Assembly (NCBI RefSeq): GCF_032854445.1
Contig: NC_088306.1
Coordinates: 21,673,764-21,737,763 of the forward strand
DNA length: 64,000 nucleotides
Origin: Liolophura sinensis
Taxonomy: Eukaryota > Mollusca > Polyplacophora > Chitonida > Chitonidae
Direction: 5' to 3'
Of the stretch, positions 37,570-48,590 are shown one piece after another (position 1 is the stretch's first letter; each line of letters begins with the position of its first letter). The notes below the pieces were generated by a model, which saw nothing but the letters and a program-made list of their open reading frames with translations, ran no database searches and was not told the DNA's origin. The position numbers and the translations under genes are program-made.

Positions 37570-37787
37570 TGATTTGATTGGTTGATTGATATTTTACGCC
37601 GTACTCAAGAATACTTCATTTATAGTACATTTGATTACATTTCACTCAGCATTATGGTGGGAGGAAATCGGGCAGAGCCTGGCGGAAAACCTCAAAACTC
37701 ACGAAACTCATATCGACCGCATTGGTGAGAGGCCCCTGGGTCATTACGTCGCGCTGGCTTGCTAACTTCCTCGGCACGCAGGCCCCT
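37570..37787 (-). mobile_element. SINE-A, nearly full length
   Basis: GATTGATATTTTACGCCGTA, CTCAGCATTATGGTGGGAGG, CGACCGCATTGGTGAGAGGC, CTCGGCACGCAGGCCCC. Confidence 0.88.
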
Positions 37788-37808
37788 ATTGCGCTATGAA
37801 TGAAGGAA

Positions 37809-38031
37809 TGTGTATGTATGGCTGTATGTGTGTATGTATGGCTGTATGTGTGTATGTATGGCTGTATGTGTGTATGTGTGTGTATGTATGGCTGTATGTG
37901 TGTATGTATGTGTGTATATATGGCTGTATGTGTGTATGTATGGCTATGTATGGCTGTATATGTGTATGTATGGCTGTATGTTGTATGTATGGCTGTATGC
38001 GTGTATGTATGGCTGTATGTATGTATATGTA
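37809..38031. repeat. GTAT/GGCTGTAT minisatellite, about 20-bp unit
   Basis: Unit of type TGTATGTATGGCTGTATGTG repeats about 11 times with length variation. It lies directly after the 5' end of a minus-strand SINE-A and before the head of a plus-strand one. Confidence 0.9.
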
Positions 38032-38069
38032 GATGTATTTATTTCTATGTTAATGTATTTCTGTCTGTG

Positions 38070-38120
38070 GGATCTCTGTGACCAAGTGGTTAGCATGCTA
38101 GCGCAACAGAATGGCTCAGC
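38070..38120 (+). mobile_element. SINE-A tRNA-like head only
   Basis: GGGATCTCTGTGACCAAGTG, GTTAGCATGCTAGCGCAACA. Only the RNA polymerase III promoter A-box region is left. Confidence 0.65.
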
Positions 38121-38133
38121 CTTTTAGCATACA

Positions 38134-38390
38134 TTACAGCATAGAGAGTAAAACCAGAGCAGCGACAACAGTGTGATAATTGGTGAATGGTCACTCGTAA
38201 CCAGTGAAATCCGATCTTTTGTCAGTTAACCTCAGTTAGGGTTTTATTCTAACTGTTCATATAAATGTTTCAAATAATAGCACGCCCCTAAATCCATGGC
38301 TTAAGCAGAATTAGGTAAAAAACTAATAGCATAGCAATTGTTAGACGTAACTGATCTAGAAATACTCAAAATGGCGTGTTGCCATCACAA
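38134..38390 (+). repeat. dispersed repeat B, near-complete reference copy
   Basis: TACAGCATAGAGAGTAAAAC, GTGTGATAATTGGTGAATGG, CCTCAGTTAGGGTTTTATTC, TTAAGCAGAATTAGGTAAAA, TTAGACGTAACTGATCTAGA, ATGGCGTGTTGCCATCAC. About 257 bp, no frame, no clear tail. Its class (SINE or MITE) is unresolved. Confidence 0.8.
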
Positions 38391-39104
38391 CACTCGCTAA
38401 TGTACAACATAGATATGAATCACTTTAAACGGACATTGCAGCATTATGAAAAATTGCACACCTTGGTTTCACGATCACTAGTAATGATCATGGTCTCATA
38501 AGACAATGTCTGCTTTTCATTTCGTGTTCAACTACGCAAGCGCGGCAGATCTGCAGACAGCCCTCCAGACAGTGATCGGAAGGCTGTAATTGATAGATTA
38601 TCGATCTCCGTCCAGCTTTCTCCTCGGCCCGCGTCCACCCTTCTGGTTAGATCCCAACACGGCACCGTCTGCTGTAATAAAGCTTTGCACAGACAATCTG
38701 GCGCCGCCATCCTTTGATCTTCCTGTCTAGAGACAATTTATTGGTTTACAAAACGAGATGAGAACGAACGCTGTCTTGTAACGATAAGAGATTTTATTTC
38801 AGAGAGAGATAACACCGTACTGTTTGCTCAAAGTCTCAGTCCCCTCTCCCTATCAGACCTTTTAGCACAGGAGACTTTTAACACACAAAGAAGAGATAGT
38901 AAATGTCTGTATGTACTGAGTGTTTGGCAGCATTGCGCACAATAATGTCGCACTGGTCAGCGTTCTTCCACGCTACAATGCAATTTGCGAAACCAGTGCT
39001 ATATCCAGTGTCTCAAAGCTGCCCGAGTACAGAAATGTTGCTTAAAGGAGTCATGAAAAAGTACTATAACACGAAGAGTATTGTTTTAAGGAAAATAAGG
39101 TAAG
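38391..39104. other. unique region, possible promoter or conserved element at 38525-38715
   Basis: On the minus strand GGATGGCGGCGCC at about 38711-38699 resembles a YY1-type start region, followed by a 60-codon open frame. Homeodomain-like CAATTACAG and ATAGATTATCGAT lie inside. It could be a first exon or an enhancer; no splice donor is convincing. Confidence 0.3.
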
Positions 39105-39107
39105 ACA

Positions 39108-39415
39108 TGGGAGAAAATGGGAGATATTATCCCACTTTTGCGGCACATTTTATATTTCTTAATAACCCCTCTAGTTTATGCATATTTTTATAGTGGTGGG
39201 AAATATTCGGATATGACGTCATCGATGAACATACCTGGAACGCGTGAATAGCTTAGCGGCCGAATTCAGACTCTTCCTGCCAGCTATCACCACAGCATGC
39301 TACACAAAAAATTTCAGGACTGACCGCTCTGGCCTCAGGAGAACTATAGTTTAAAGCCATGAAGACGAAAGCTGAGAAACTTTTCTGTACTTTCGTTAGG
39401 CTACATTATATACCA
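39108..39415 (+). repeat. dispersed repeat G copy
   Basis: TTTATGCATATTT, GAAATATTCGG, GACGTCATCGATGAACAT and AACTATAGTTTAAAGCCA occur in the same order in the reverse complement of 56018-56320. Confidence 0.7.
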
Positions 39416-39568
39416 AGTATAAAGAAATACAAACCAATTAAGTATTTCGTGTATCATTTAAACAGTATGTAATGTGAAGGGCTTTTCCCAGTACCAAAAT
39501 ACTCGTCTTGGGATGCATGATGCGATATTTTCCACATATACATCACACAGCAGAATACTATAAAAGAC

Positions 39569-39829
39569 GTACAGCATAGAGCGTTAATTCAGAGCAAACG
39601 AAGACAGAATGATAGTTGGCAAAAAGGTCCCAAGTAACCGATGAAATACAGCCTCTTGTCCCTTTACCTCAGTTAGGGTTATTTTAACTGTTCATGAAAA
39701 TACATAAATAGTAGCCAAAATTACACGCCCCTCCAGCACCATGGCTTAAGCAGAATTAAGTAACAAAAAATTGCAGTTAAGTATATTATATTTTATTAGA
39801 CGTCATTTGTCTAGAATCCTCAAAACGAG
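39569..39829 (+). repeat. dispersed repeat B copy (in segment B copy 1)
   Basis: TACAGCATAGAGCGTTAATT, CCCAAGTAACCGATGAAATA, CTCCAGCACCATGGCTTAAG, TTATTAGACGTCATTTGTCT. Confidence 0.85.
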
Positions 39830-39849
39830 GTGGGGGGGGGGGGGGGAGG

Positions 39850-40045
39850 GGCAGCAATATGTTGGGAGAAAACCGAACAGAGCCCGGCGAAAACTCGCAG
39901 GTTGCTGGAAGACCTTCTGAGGTACGACCGATGAGAAAGACAGCATGAGCTAGGCTTGAACTCACACGGACGGCATTGGAGACGCTAATAGGTCATTGCG
40001 CCGCACTAGCATGCTTACCCCCCGGGCCACGGAGACCCCAAGTAT
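39850..40045 (-). mobile_element. SINE-A (in segment B copy 1)
   Basis: GCAGCAATATGTTGGGAGAA, GAGCCCGGCGAAAACTCGCA, CTAGGCTTGAACTCACACGG, CCGGGCCACGGAGACCCC. A G-run precedes it. Confidence 0.85.
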
Positions 40046-40500
40046 TGATTTGGAGACATAACACTGTTGAAGATGAAAAAACAACTTCGAAAGGACTCGT
40101 CCTCTCGTAATGTGTTAATTTCACCAACGTTTTAGTGTTTGTAGACGGAAGTAGACCTCGGTTTGGTTTCTCTCTCACGCTCGCGCTCCCAGCGATACAG
40201 AATTGCATCCGTTTAATTCAGTGAACAATAAAGTGTTATTCCGCTCCCCGTGGGGTGTTATTCAGCGGGGGGAAAATGCTCCGAATTATTTTTTACTCGT
40301 CGACATCAATAACAAAATTATTCTGCTCCGTGATCGACACAAATTGTTAAACATCACATCAAAGGCGCCAAACAACCAGGACCCTGGGCGCTGTGTGGGT
40401 ATGCGCTTCCATCCATTTGCTTGCAACAAGATCACCCCACTTGCGTTAAGTTCCGGTTGTTGTGTTATTAACCATAACCTTAACCTGCGACCGGAACACA

Positions 40501-40956
40501 TTCTAGTATTGCAGGTAATCACTGGGCGGACAAGCTAGCGAAACAAGGGCTGTCTCATTTACTTATTGCTCAACATGTGTCTGTGTCTGTTTCAGAAGCA
40601 ATGTATGTCTTTAAGCGAATTTTATTTCAATTTGGCAGGAAGACTGGGACAACTCCACTAATGGGAGATATTTTTATAATTATAATAACAGTGTTTCTAA
40701 TTCTCACCTTGTTACTCTTTCTTCCAGGCGAGCAGAAATCCTATGCAACAGATTGAGGACCGGGCACATTCAAACGAATTCTTATTTAAAAAGATTTCAT
40801 TTACATGATACGGGCGTTGGTGATCATTGCCAGGTTGAGAAAACAATTAAGCATATGTTGTTCCGATGCCCCCAATATGCACTCCAGAGACATCGCTGTT
40901 ATGCGGAACTACTCTGTGCTGGCATTACACACCCCAGCCCAGACAATGTTTTAAGG
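40501..40956 (+). pseudogene. non-LTR retrotransposon C-terminal fragment, 3' end removed
   Basis: Starts directly after CCGGAACACA (40491-40500). Encodes the GNHWADKLAKQG end of an RNase H domain and the following LRTGH..HMLFRCPQY Cys/His tail in a frame broken by single-base indels. It is cut at 40956 inside the tail, where an inverted segment begins. It is the incomplete duplicate of 42483-43143. Confidence 0.75.
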
Positions 40957-40975
40957 TAAAATTATAAAATATATA

Positions 40976-41439
40976 TCGTCTAAGTAAAATATTATTCCAC
41001 ACGGCGTAAAACATCAATCAAATGAATAAATTGATTAATTATGGAACGTAATTTCAGAGACTCTATGTTATCATGCAGTTATATATGGCATGTTTACCAC
41101 CGTCCACCTTGTGCTGACTTCCTCTTTGGCCATCTGGCAGCAACCTGTGGATGTTCGTCGGTTTTCCCCAAGCTGTGTCCAGTTTCTTCCTCTGTTAAAG
41201 TCTTAGGTGTAACTCGACTTAGGATTGACCCTGGATCTACCGCTCCGGATGCAGACGCTCTACCAACTGTGCTATCTGGGCCGGTTATCCGGGTTGTGGG
41301 ATTTCACCTGCCGGCAGTGCTTGAAATGACACGGTATACTATACCATGCATTTACCCCCATGAATAGCCCATTTTACTAATTTAGCAAGCTAATGACTGA
41401 ACAATGCACTATATAATTATGATTATAATCCGGTATAAT
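40976..41439 (-). repeat. segment A', inverted copy of 36302-36768
   Basis: From TCGTCTAAGTAAAATATTAT to CCGGTATAAT it is the reverse complement of segment A. A 19-bp AT-rich linker (40957-40975) joins it to segment B copy 1, and a few bases of microhomology join it to copy 2. Confidence 0.93.
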
Positions 41440-41553
41440 CATTTAAACAGTATGTAATGTGAAGGGCTTTTCCCAGTACCAAAATACTCGTCTTGGGATG
41501 CATGATGCGATATTTTCCACATATACATCACACAGCAGAATACTATAAAAGAC

Positions 41554-41815
41554 GTACAGCATAGAGCGTTAATTCAGAGCAAACGAAGACAGAATGATAG
41601 TTGGCAAAAGGTCCCAAGTAACCGATGAAATACAGCCTCTTGTCCCTTTACCTCAGTTAGGGTTATTTTAACTGTTCATGAAAATACATAAATAGTAGCC
41701 AAAATTACACGCCCCTCCAGCACCATGGCTTAAGCAGAATTAAGTAACAAAAAATTGCAGTTAAGTATATTATATTTTATTAGACGTCATTTGTCTAGAA
41801 TTCCTCAAAACGAGG
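41554..41815 (+). repeat. dispersed repeat B copy (in segment B copy 2)
   Basis: Near-identical duplicate of 39569-39829; one A shorter in the run before GGTCCCAAG and one T longer in the AGAATTCC motif. Confidence 0.85.
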
Positions 41816-41831
41816 TGGGGGGGGGGGGGAG

Positions 41832-42025
41832 GGGCAGCAATATGTTGGGAGAAAACCGAACAGAGCCCGGCGAAAACTCGCAGGTTGCTGGAAGACCTTC
41901 TGAGGTACGACCGATGAGAAAGACAGCATGAGCTAGGCTTGAACTCACACGGACGGCATTGGAGACGCTAATAGGTCATTGCGCCGCACTAGCATGCTTA
42001 CCCCCCGGGCCACGGAGACCCCAAG
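41832..42025 (-). mobile_element. SINE-A (in segment B copy 2)
   Basis: Duplicate of 39850-40045 with the same body and head motifs and a preceding G-run of different length. Confidence 0.85.
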
Positions 42026-42482
42026 TATTGATTTGGAGACATAACACTGTTGAAGATGAAAAAACAACTTCGAAAGGACTCGTCCTCTCGTAATGTGTTA
42101 ATTTCACCAACGTTTTAGTGTTTGTAGACGGAAGTAGACCTCGGTTTGGTTTCTCTCTCACGCTCGCGCTCCCAGCGATACAGAATTGCATCCGTTTAAT
42201 TCAGTGAACAATAAAGTGTTATTCCGCTCCCCGTGGGTGTTATTCAGCGGGGGGAAAATGCTCCGAATTATTTTTTACTCGTCGACATCAATAACAAAAT
42301 TATTCTGCTCCGTGATCGACACAAATTGTTAAACATCACATCAAAGGCGCCAAACAACCAGGACCCTGGGCGCTGTGTGGGTATGCGCTTCCATCCATTT
42401 GCTTGCAACAAGATCACCCCACTTGCGTTAAGTTCCGGTTGTTGTGTTATTAACCATAACCTTAACCTGCGACCGGAACACA

Positions 42483-43143
42483 TTCTAGTATTGCAGGTAA
42501 TCACTGGGCGGACAAGCTAGCGAAACAAGGGCTGTCTCATTTACTTATTGCTCAACATGTGTCTGTGTCTGTTTCAGAAGCAATGTATGTCTTTAAGCGG
42601 AATTTTATTTCAATTTGGCAGGAAGACTGGGACAACTCCACTAATGGGAGATATTTTTTATAATTATAATAACAGTGTTTCTAATTCTCACCTTGTTACT
42701 CTTTCTTCCAGGCGAGCAGAAATCCTATGCAACAGATTGAGGACCGGGCACATTCAAACGAATTCTTATTTAAAAAGATTTCATTTACATGATACGGGCG
42801 TTGGTGATCATTGCCAGGTTGAGAAAACAATTAAGCATATGTTGTTCCGATGCCCCCAATATGCACTCCAGAGACATCGCTGTTATGCGGAACTACTCTG
42901 TGCTGGCATTACACACCCCAGCCCAGACAATGTTTTAAGGCCTGGCAAGAAGTCTGGTGGAATCTTCGAAGCTACAGTAAGGTTCCTGCTTCCATGTGCT
43001 ATGAGAAAATTTAGAGTATAGTTCATTCTCATCTCTATGTTATAATGTATGAATGTGAACACTACTTGGTTTCAGCACTGATCATGGCATGCACCATTCA
43101 TTAGAATGGAAACGCCATTAAATATTAAATTACCACCACCACC
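42483..43143 (+). mobile_element. 5'-truncated non-LTR (RNase H-bearing, I-like) retrotransposon with 11-bp target-site duplication
   Basis: ACCGGAACACA flanks the element at 42472-42482 and 43144-43154. The coding part retains the end of an RNase H domain (GNHWADKLAKQG) and WQEDWDNSTNGRYF, then LRTGHIQTNSYLKRF..HC..EKTIKH..FRCPQY, the Cys/His tail typical of RNase H-carrying non-LTR elements. It ends in VLRPGKKSGG..MRKFRV and a stop at about 43021. A 3' UTR follows and ends in a short (ACC)n tail, typical of some LINE clades. One frameshift in a T-run (about 42653-42658) separates the RNase H part from the tail. Reverse transcriptase and ORF1 are absent, as in truncated insertions. The clade is inference. 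Confidence 0.85.
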
Positions 43144-43242
43144 ACCGGAACACAGTAAGTAAGCCCAGGCTTGTTGTGTTTGCATACTTTCCATCCCGAA
43201 ATATGTAGGCACCAAACAGAATTATATGGTATGCAGAAGGAA

Positions 43243-43294
43243 TCTATGCATCGAAACAGAGATAATGCAAGTCGTCAACCAAGATGGAGGTTCT
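43243..43294 (-). repeat. dispersed repeat C fragment
   Basis: ATCTATGCATCGAAACAGAG, GTCGTCAACCAAGATGGAGG. Confidence 0.5.
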
Positions 43295-46200
43295 CGGCGG
43301 AAGAAACGTTTTGATTATTATTGTACATGACTAAATTGTGACAAATGGTTTTGAATTCTGAATCTTGATAAATTCAATTAATCAGTGAAGAAAAGGCTCT
43401 GTGCATTATTGAATGTTTTGAGATCGGTTTGTAAATTTTGATGAAGTTGTGACACACACGTATATAAATGGCACCATTTTATTTGATTTCGTGAAAGAAA
43501 GATAAATTTTGTTAACTGAGTCAACTTCCGTTTTATCGATGTATGTGTTATTGTATAACTACCAATGTCACTGTACTAAACCCCAATCATTGATTGGTGG
43601 AATAAAGGTCCAAATATAAGGAATCAGGTGTGCTTAGAAATGTCATATTTACATAATGTTTTATTATCTCTTTCAATATACAGCTCAATTAAACTATAGA
43701 AAAACAAAAACTTCCCTGCAATTGTTGTCTTTCTGTTTGGCTAATAATATATAGAAACCTTGAAAATCTATAAAATGCCTTTCGTATATTGGTCATAGCA
43801 TTTATTAATACACCTTACTTTACCATTCATACAGAAGGAAGCCGTATTGGGCCTGTATATACTCCGGGAAGTCGCGGTGTAAGATTGGAGATATGAAGGT
43901 CCCCGCACTGAGCAAACCCAGACGATAACCCCGAGGCCGTTTAATTTCGCTGACATTTATTCCGAACAGACGGACAACAAATCGTATGATTTCAGTGTGA
44001 TTAATAGCAAACAGGAGTGTTTATAGATGACAAATCCCGGGACGGGGCCTCCAGACAGATCCCGAACTGTGATTCACGAGGGTAGGCCTTCGAATTGAGA
44101 AAACAAGCAATAATGAGCAGACGACAGGTCGACACTTCCGGTAGTGAGTCGTCTGCTCCGGTGAGAATGTCACGCTGACCTTCAGTATGCGCGAGCCAAA
44201 CCTTTGAACCACCTCCGAGAGATGGCATCCGCAAATCAGATTAATTGTTATTAGAGCACTGGATACCTGGACAAATTTCCTTATTAGTACAGGTGGGGTA
44301 TGATTGGCAGGATGCGGTGGGATTTGATGTGCGCATAACACTGTATAAGGTCCCTGTTTGTCATCTCGACATAATGAGTCGCTACATGCAACAAAATATC
44401 CATTAACGAACAAATCGGCTTATTTCATTTCCTTGAAAATGTTGTCACGTTCTCATACATCACCCCTGTCAGTCATTTGGGCCTGGCATTGGTGAAGTGG
44501 CAAGGCAGGTATAGTTCCTTTGAAATGAAATACAGACATGTTGGTAGGTTTAAGCTCACATACCGTCACATGTTGTCTGGCATCGCAGGATGTTACATGT
44601 ACATTAGTGTAGCAATTTATAGGTAACAAAGAGCTGTATGCATCTGGAACATGAAGAGCACAGATGTTAAACAACTAAACTGGTTAACTGTTTAAATCAA
44701 TAAATTGAGTTCATTCGTTAGAGTCAAGCCTGACTGAAGTCATAATTTGAAATTTGTTACAAGCTTATTTACGGATTCTTATGGAGTTGATATTAGAAAT
44801 ACGATAAACACGCTACCTAAAATCCACAATTATGCACGTTTTAGACTTATTTGTCTTTTCAAAAATCGATGTTGAAATCGCTGCCTCAACAGTTACATCT
44901 TGCTGAATGGCCACGATATGTATATACTAGTACAAAAAAATATCGATTGTTCACCCAAACGTTCCTAACCAAATCAGGCAATGTTTGTATATAATGTATT
45001 CTTGGGGGTATACGTCTTACTGGACGATTGTTTTTAGTGATATGACGACGAAGAGTCATTAGGTGCGTGAGTGTGGTCATGCAATGACAGCTTAATCGGC
45101 TCACAACGTCATTATATGTATGTAACGTCTCGGTTGACGCTGGCTATATGGATCCCCTCAATTGTTATGAAAACAATTAAGCTGTCCAGTTAACCTTATT
45201 GTACACGCGGATATCTGTTCTTTTGTTCTATTGGCTATTTGAACTATAAATTGTCTTTATTATTTTTCATGTACTAAATATTTCATAGAAGATATGACGC
45301 ATAAATACAATAGCGGAAAGATAACCACGGATGGTCGGGTGTTGATCCAGGTAAATGTGGGTAGTGGTGACGATTAAATTGTTTGCGGTTTACCTCAGGT
45401 TTTGAGTCGCTTTCAACGTTATCTCGATGATATCAGCATTGTATTTCCACGCAGTGAACACGCGGATGATCTATTTATAGGAAAATTCCACCATTGCGCG
45501 TAAGGCTAGGCGGTACATACACGCCTCTCCAGTCGTCCTCAAAATGCTTATAGCTTACAACTGGAAGGCACATTGCATGACTTGTCTCTTGCCGGTTCCA
45601 CCATTTTCAATAGGTTATTATTAAAAAAACCGCAACACATGTTATGACATGAAATTCCCTAGATATAGCCTTCTAATATTACAGATTTTTCAACCCAATT
45701 TATGGTAGGGCTGTGATGTTCATGCTGTTTTCCATTTTAAAATGTTGCAATTTATTTTGTTTATTTATTTGGTTATTTTCTTTAAACCATATTCAGAAAT
45801 ATTTCACTTACGCGCTGCGTTCAGTGTCACAGAACCAACGACGTCTTGCAAGTATAACTGGCATACACACAAATGCTCGATGGCTAAATTGGTGAAAGAG
45901 AATGAATTGGCCTTTGACCAACGTTAGATTGCTTACACGGCCACTCTACAGCGTTGACCGTTTCTTGTCACCTCGGCGTCACAAACAGCAAGAACGTAGA
46001 ATTCACAAATTCGTGGCATGTCCGAATCCGGCCATAGCTCGTGGTTCCTATCGATTTGAAAAGTATGCATCTTAAGATGTTGCAACATAAAACTTTTGAA
46101 TAAATTTAGTTTTTTAGAATATCCATTCGTATGCAGTGAGAAACTTTTATTAGAATAAATGGTTCTCATAGGGATTTTATTGTTTTATCTTTAAATGCAA

Positions 46201-46386
46201 GAAATGATTATATTTATTGAATCCAGAGATACATTATTTGATTGATTGGTTTGAAGAATTTGAAGAATGTGTAAAGGATTCCGATAGGTAGAAATTGTTT
46301 TTGTCGACCTGTACCTGCTCGTGCATGATTACATCTATACGAAAAAGCTAAAAAGGATAATCAGGCTCAATTCATTTCATTTACAG
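43295..46386. other. intergenic, with a possible conserved element at 43830-44260
   Basis: Repeat-free, GC-richer DNA at 43830-44260, including GCCGTTTAATTTCGCTGAC, ACAAATCCCGGGACGGG and AATCAGATTAATTGTTATTA (homeodomain-like). An open frame of 130 codons on the minus strand there lacks any domain. 45036-45090 has a weak match to the second SINE. The rest shows nothing. Confidence 0.35.
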
Positions 46387-46507
46387 GAACAGTTAGAACA
46401 AAACCCTAACTCAGGTAAATTGACAAGAGACCGTATTTCACCCGTTACGTGTGATCATTTGCCAGCTATCACACTGTCGTCGCTACTCTTGTTTTACTTT
46501 CTATGAT
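46387..46507 (-). repeat. dispersed repeat B copy
   Basis: CAGTTAGAACAAAACCCTAA, CTCAGGTAAATTGACAAGAG, CACCCGTTACGTGTGATCAT, TTGCCAGCTATCACACTGTC. Confidence 0.82.
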
Positions 46508-47667
46508 GCATGTCTTTAATTATATTATATTGGTGTTTTAAAGCACACAGCCTGTACAGAGCAAAGGCTGTGAAAGACATTTGTCCATTGGTCGATTTAA
46601 AGGAAGCTGCAAGCAGACTCTTAAGTTGATACATTTTAACTTACTTGCTATAGAAAGATATCTGTACATTACCTGAAAAGAAGGATAGTTTCAGTTTTGA
46701 CATCGTGGGTCACATTCTTAGTTGGATAGAGGTAAACTGAATGGCACTGTATATGTGGTACGTACATATCTCGCTTTGTAGCATTTTGCTTGATCATGTG
46801 TGTTGTGTTCAATTCACGTATTAATAGCAAAAAAAGTATAGTATGTCAAGGATATTCCATAACTGATTGAAGGATTTTTTTTTAAAAGTTTTACAATGAA
46901 GATAATTCTGGATATGAAATAAATATGGAAGGAGTGTCAAGAACCTCTGCTTTGTAATTGTGGTTGTGTCATTCTATATAGAATTATATAGGGGATGTGT
47001 ATGCATCGTGTTAGATAAAACCTCCAAGATCATTACATGAACACATGCAAGCAAATCGTAACACAGGCACATATTTTTTAAATAACGGCACCCTATAAAA
47101 CTAGCTTGGGAGAAGGTATGGATAAAGACTACATTTAAACGCCTTGTTTGTGTCTTTCCGGCATCTAAGCGTGCTGTCCTACATTCGTATACCATTCATG
47201 AAAAACCATGAAATGGCATTTCAAGTCGATAATAGCAAGAATCATTTCAAAAACAACCTAAAATAGCAGTTCCAGAATATCTAAGAACTACTATATATAG
47301 GTAAATAATGTTAGTATATGAGATGTAAGAAAGATGTAAGACACTCATTGTTCCACGGACATGACAATGATCCAATGCAAATTTCAAAACTCCCAGTCCT
47401 TGAATAATGTCAAGGTCAATTAGACCTACATCTATCACTTTATAGGTATATCTTACAAGCGCTTTGATAACAAATGTTCCTAAAAGCATCATGCTGATCT
47501 AATAAACATGGATGTTTATTCAGTCTGTTTAGAGAAACACGTTGATCGCCCGAGTGAGACTCCACCTTGTGTAAGAAAACTTTAGACGTTGTACTGCAGA
47601 CAAAATTGTCTTTTTGGTGTTTTATTTATTTACTTGATTTTGTTACTGTGCTTTACTTGTAAGATTT
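46508..47667. other. intergenic, no gene recognised
   Basis: AT-rich unique sequence without coding or repeat features that I recognise. Confidence 0.4.
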
Positions 47668-47762
47668 TATTTATTTATTTATTTGATCGATGTTTTACGC
47701 CGTACTCAAGAATATTTCACTTATACGACAGTGGCGAGCATTATGGTAGGAGCAACCCGGCT
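47668..47762 (-). mobile_element. SINE-A, 3' fragment
   Basis: (ATTT)n, ATCGATGTTTTACGCCGTAC, CAAGAATATTTCACTTATAC, GAGCATTATGGTAGGAG. Confidence 0.85.
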
Positions 47763-48590
47763 TACTTGCAAGAAAAACCATAGTGTTAACAACAACTCTA
47801 TACCACTATATAGATGAAAATAAATCGGATAGGAAACATAGGTTTAAGCCGTAAATACTGATTAAGAAAATCAATTCCGAAGATTGCTATAAAACAATTA
47901 TAGTATGTCCAGAAAAAGATGCATGTGATCTTTGGGAAGGATTCATGTTTATATTGCGAAAAGAATTCAACATTAAAGTAAAAATTAAGTATTCATTCCG
48001 TTGATCTCTACCAATAATAGTTTACACAGATTAAACAAGGAAGGCCATGATTGGAATAAAAAAAAATGTTTTAATGGAAAGCAGTGCTGTAATTTTAGAA
48101 GTGAAACCAGAGATGGCTGTTTCCAATATCGAGCCAATGGACAATATCGGATGAAGGAGTTATGTCCCTTCTATTGTGTACCGATGTCGAAATAATCCTC
48201 AGTTAGATCAGACTCCGGTCATCTTCACATCAACCAAGTAAATTATAATGACGAAAGGTGACATGTGACATCGGCAATGCTTTCTTACGCAAACTTAGTT
48301 TACCCTCGCGTAAATAATGGATTTATTCACGGTTTTACAATTGGCGATAAGGTGGTTTCCGTGATACGTCTGATTTTTTATACGATAATGAAAAAGAATG
48401 AAAATATAAAAAAAAAATAATAATAGAATATCTCGCTGGTTCGTTGCATTATTGGAAGAGTCTACGGAAGTTCCGGGTTTCACTGAAATCCGAACGACCC
48501 CTCTATACTGAATTGGCCTCCCAGACAGGATACAATAAAGTAAAAAAAATCTCTCAGCGATTGTTCAATATTACAGGTTATGGTGACCTG
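47763..48590. other. intergenic, no gene recognised
   Basis: A 64-codon Cys-rich frame at 48001-48195 has no signal peptide and no recognisable pattern; not supported. Confidence 0.4.

Larger units (their letters stand above)
39453..40956 (+). repeat. segment B, copy 1 (1504 bp)
   Basis: Matches 41438-42940 from ATCATTTAAACAGTATGTAA to AATGTTTTAAGG. The differences I saw are single-base length changes in homopolymers (for example at 39627, 40254, 40618 and 40673). Contains repeat B, a SINE-A and a truncated retrotransposon. The right end is cut off. Confidence 0.95.
41438..42940 (+). repeat. segment B, copy 2 (1503 bp), ancestral position
   Basis: Same content as 39453-40956 but continuous with the retrotransposon 3' end and its right target-site duplication, so it is the original locus. 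Confidence 0.95.

Noticed and set aside
37796-38127. Cys/Met/Tyr-rich frames in three phases
   Set aside because: Translations of the GTAT/GGCTGTAT minisatellite.
36380-41367. Two matching 107-108 codon frames (36380-36703 minus, 41041-41367 plus) that look like a conserved gene pair
   Set aside because: They lie in the inverted duplicate segments A and A' and consist of SINE sequence; similarity is due to copying, not selection.
39993-42520. Matching frame pairs at 39993/41976, 40203/42233 and 40286/42268
   Set aside because: They are duplicates in segment B; the frames run through a SINE head and unique DNA with no domain.
44021-44413. 130-codon minus-strand frame
   Set aside because: No recognisable domain, no splice support, and it overlaps a stretch that looks regulatory.
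48001-48195. Small Cys-rich frame that might be a secreted peptide
   Set aside because: No signal peptide, no known Cys spacing, weak start context.
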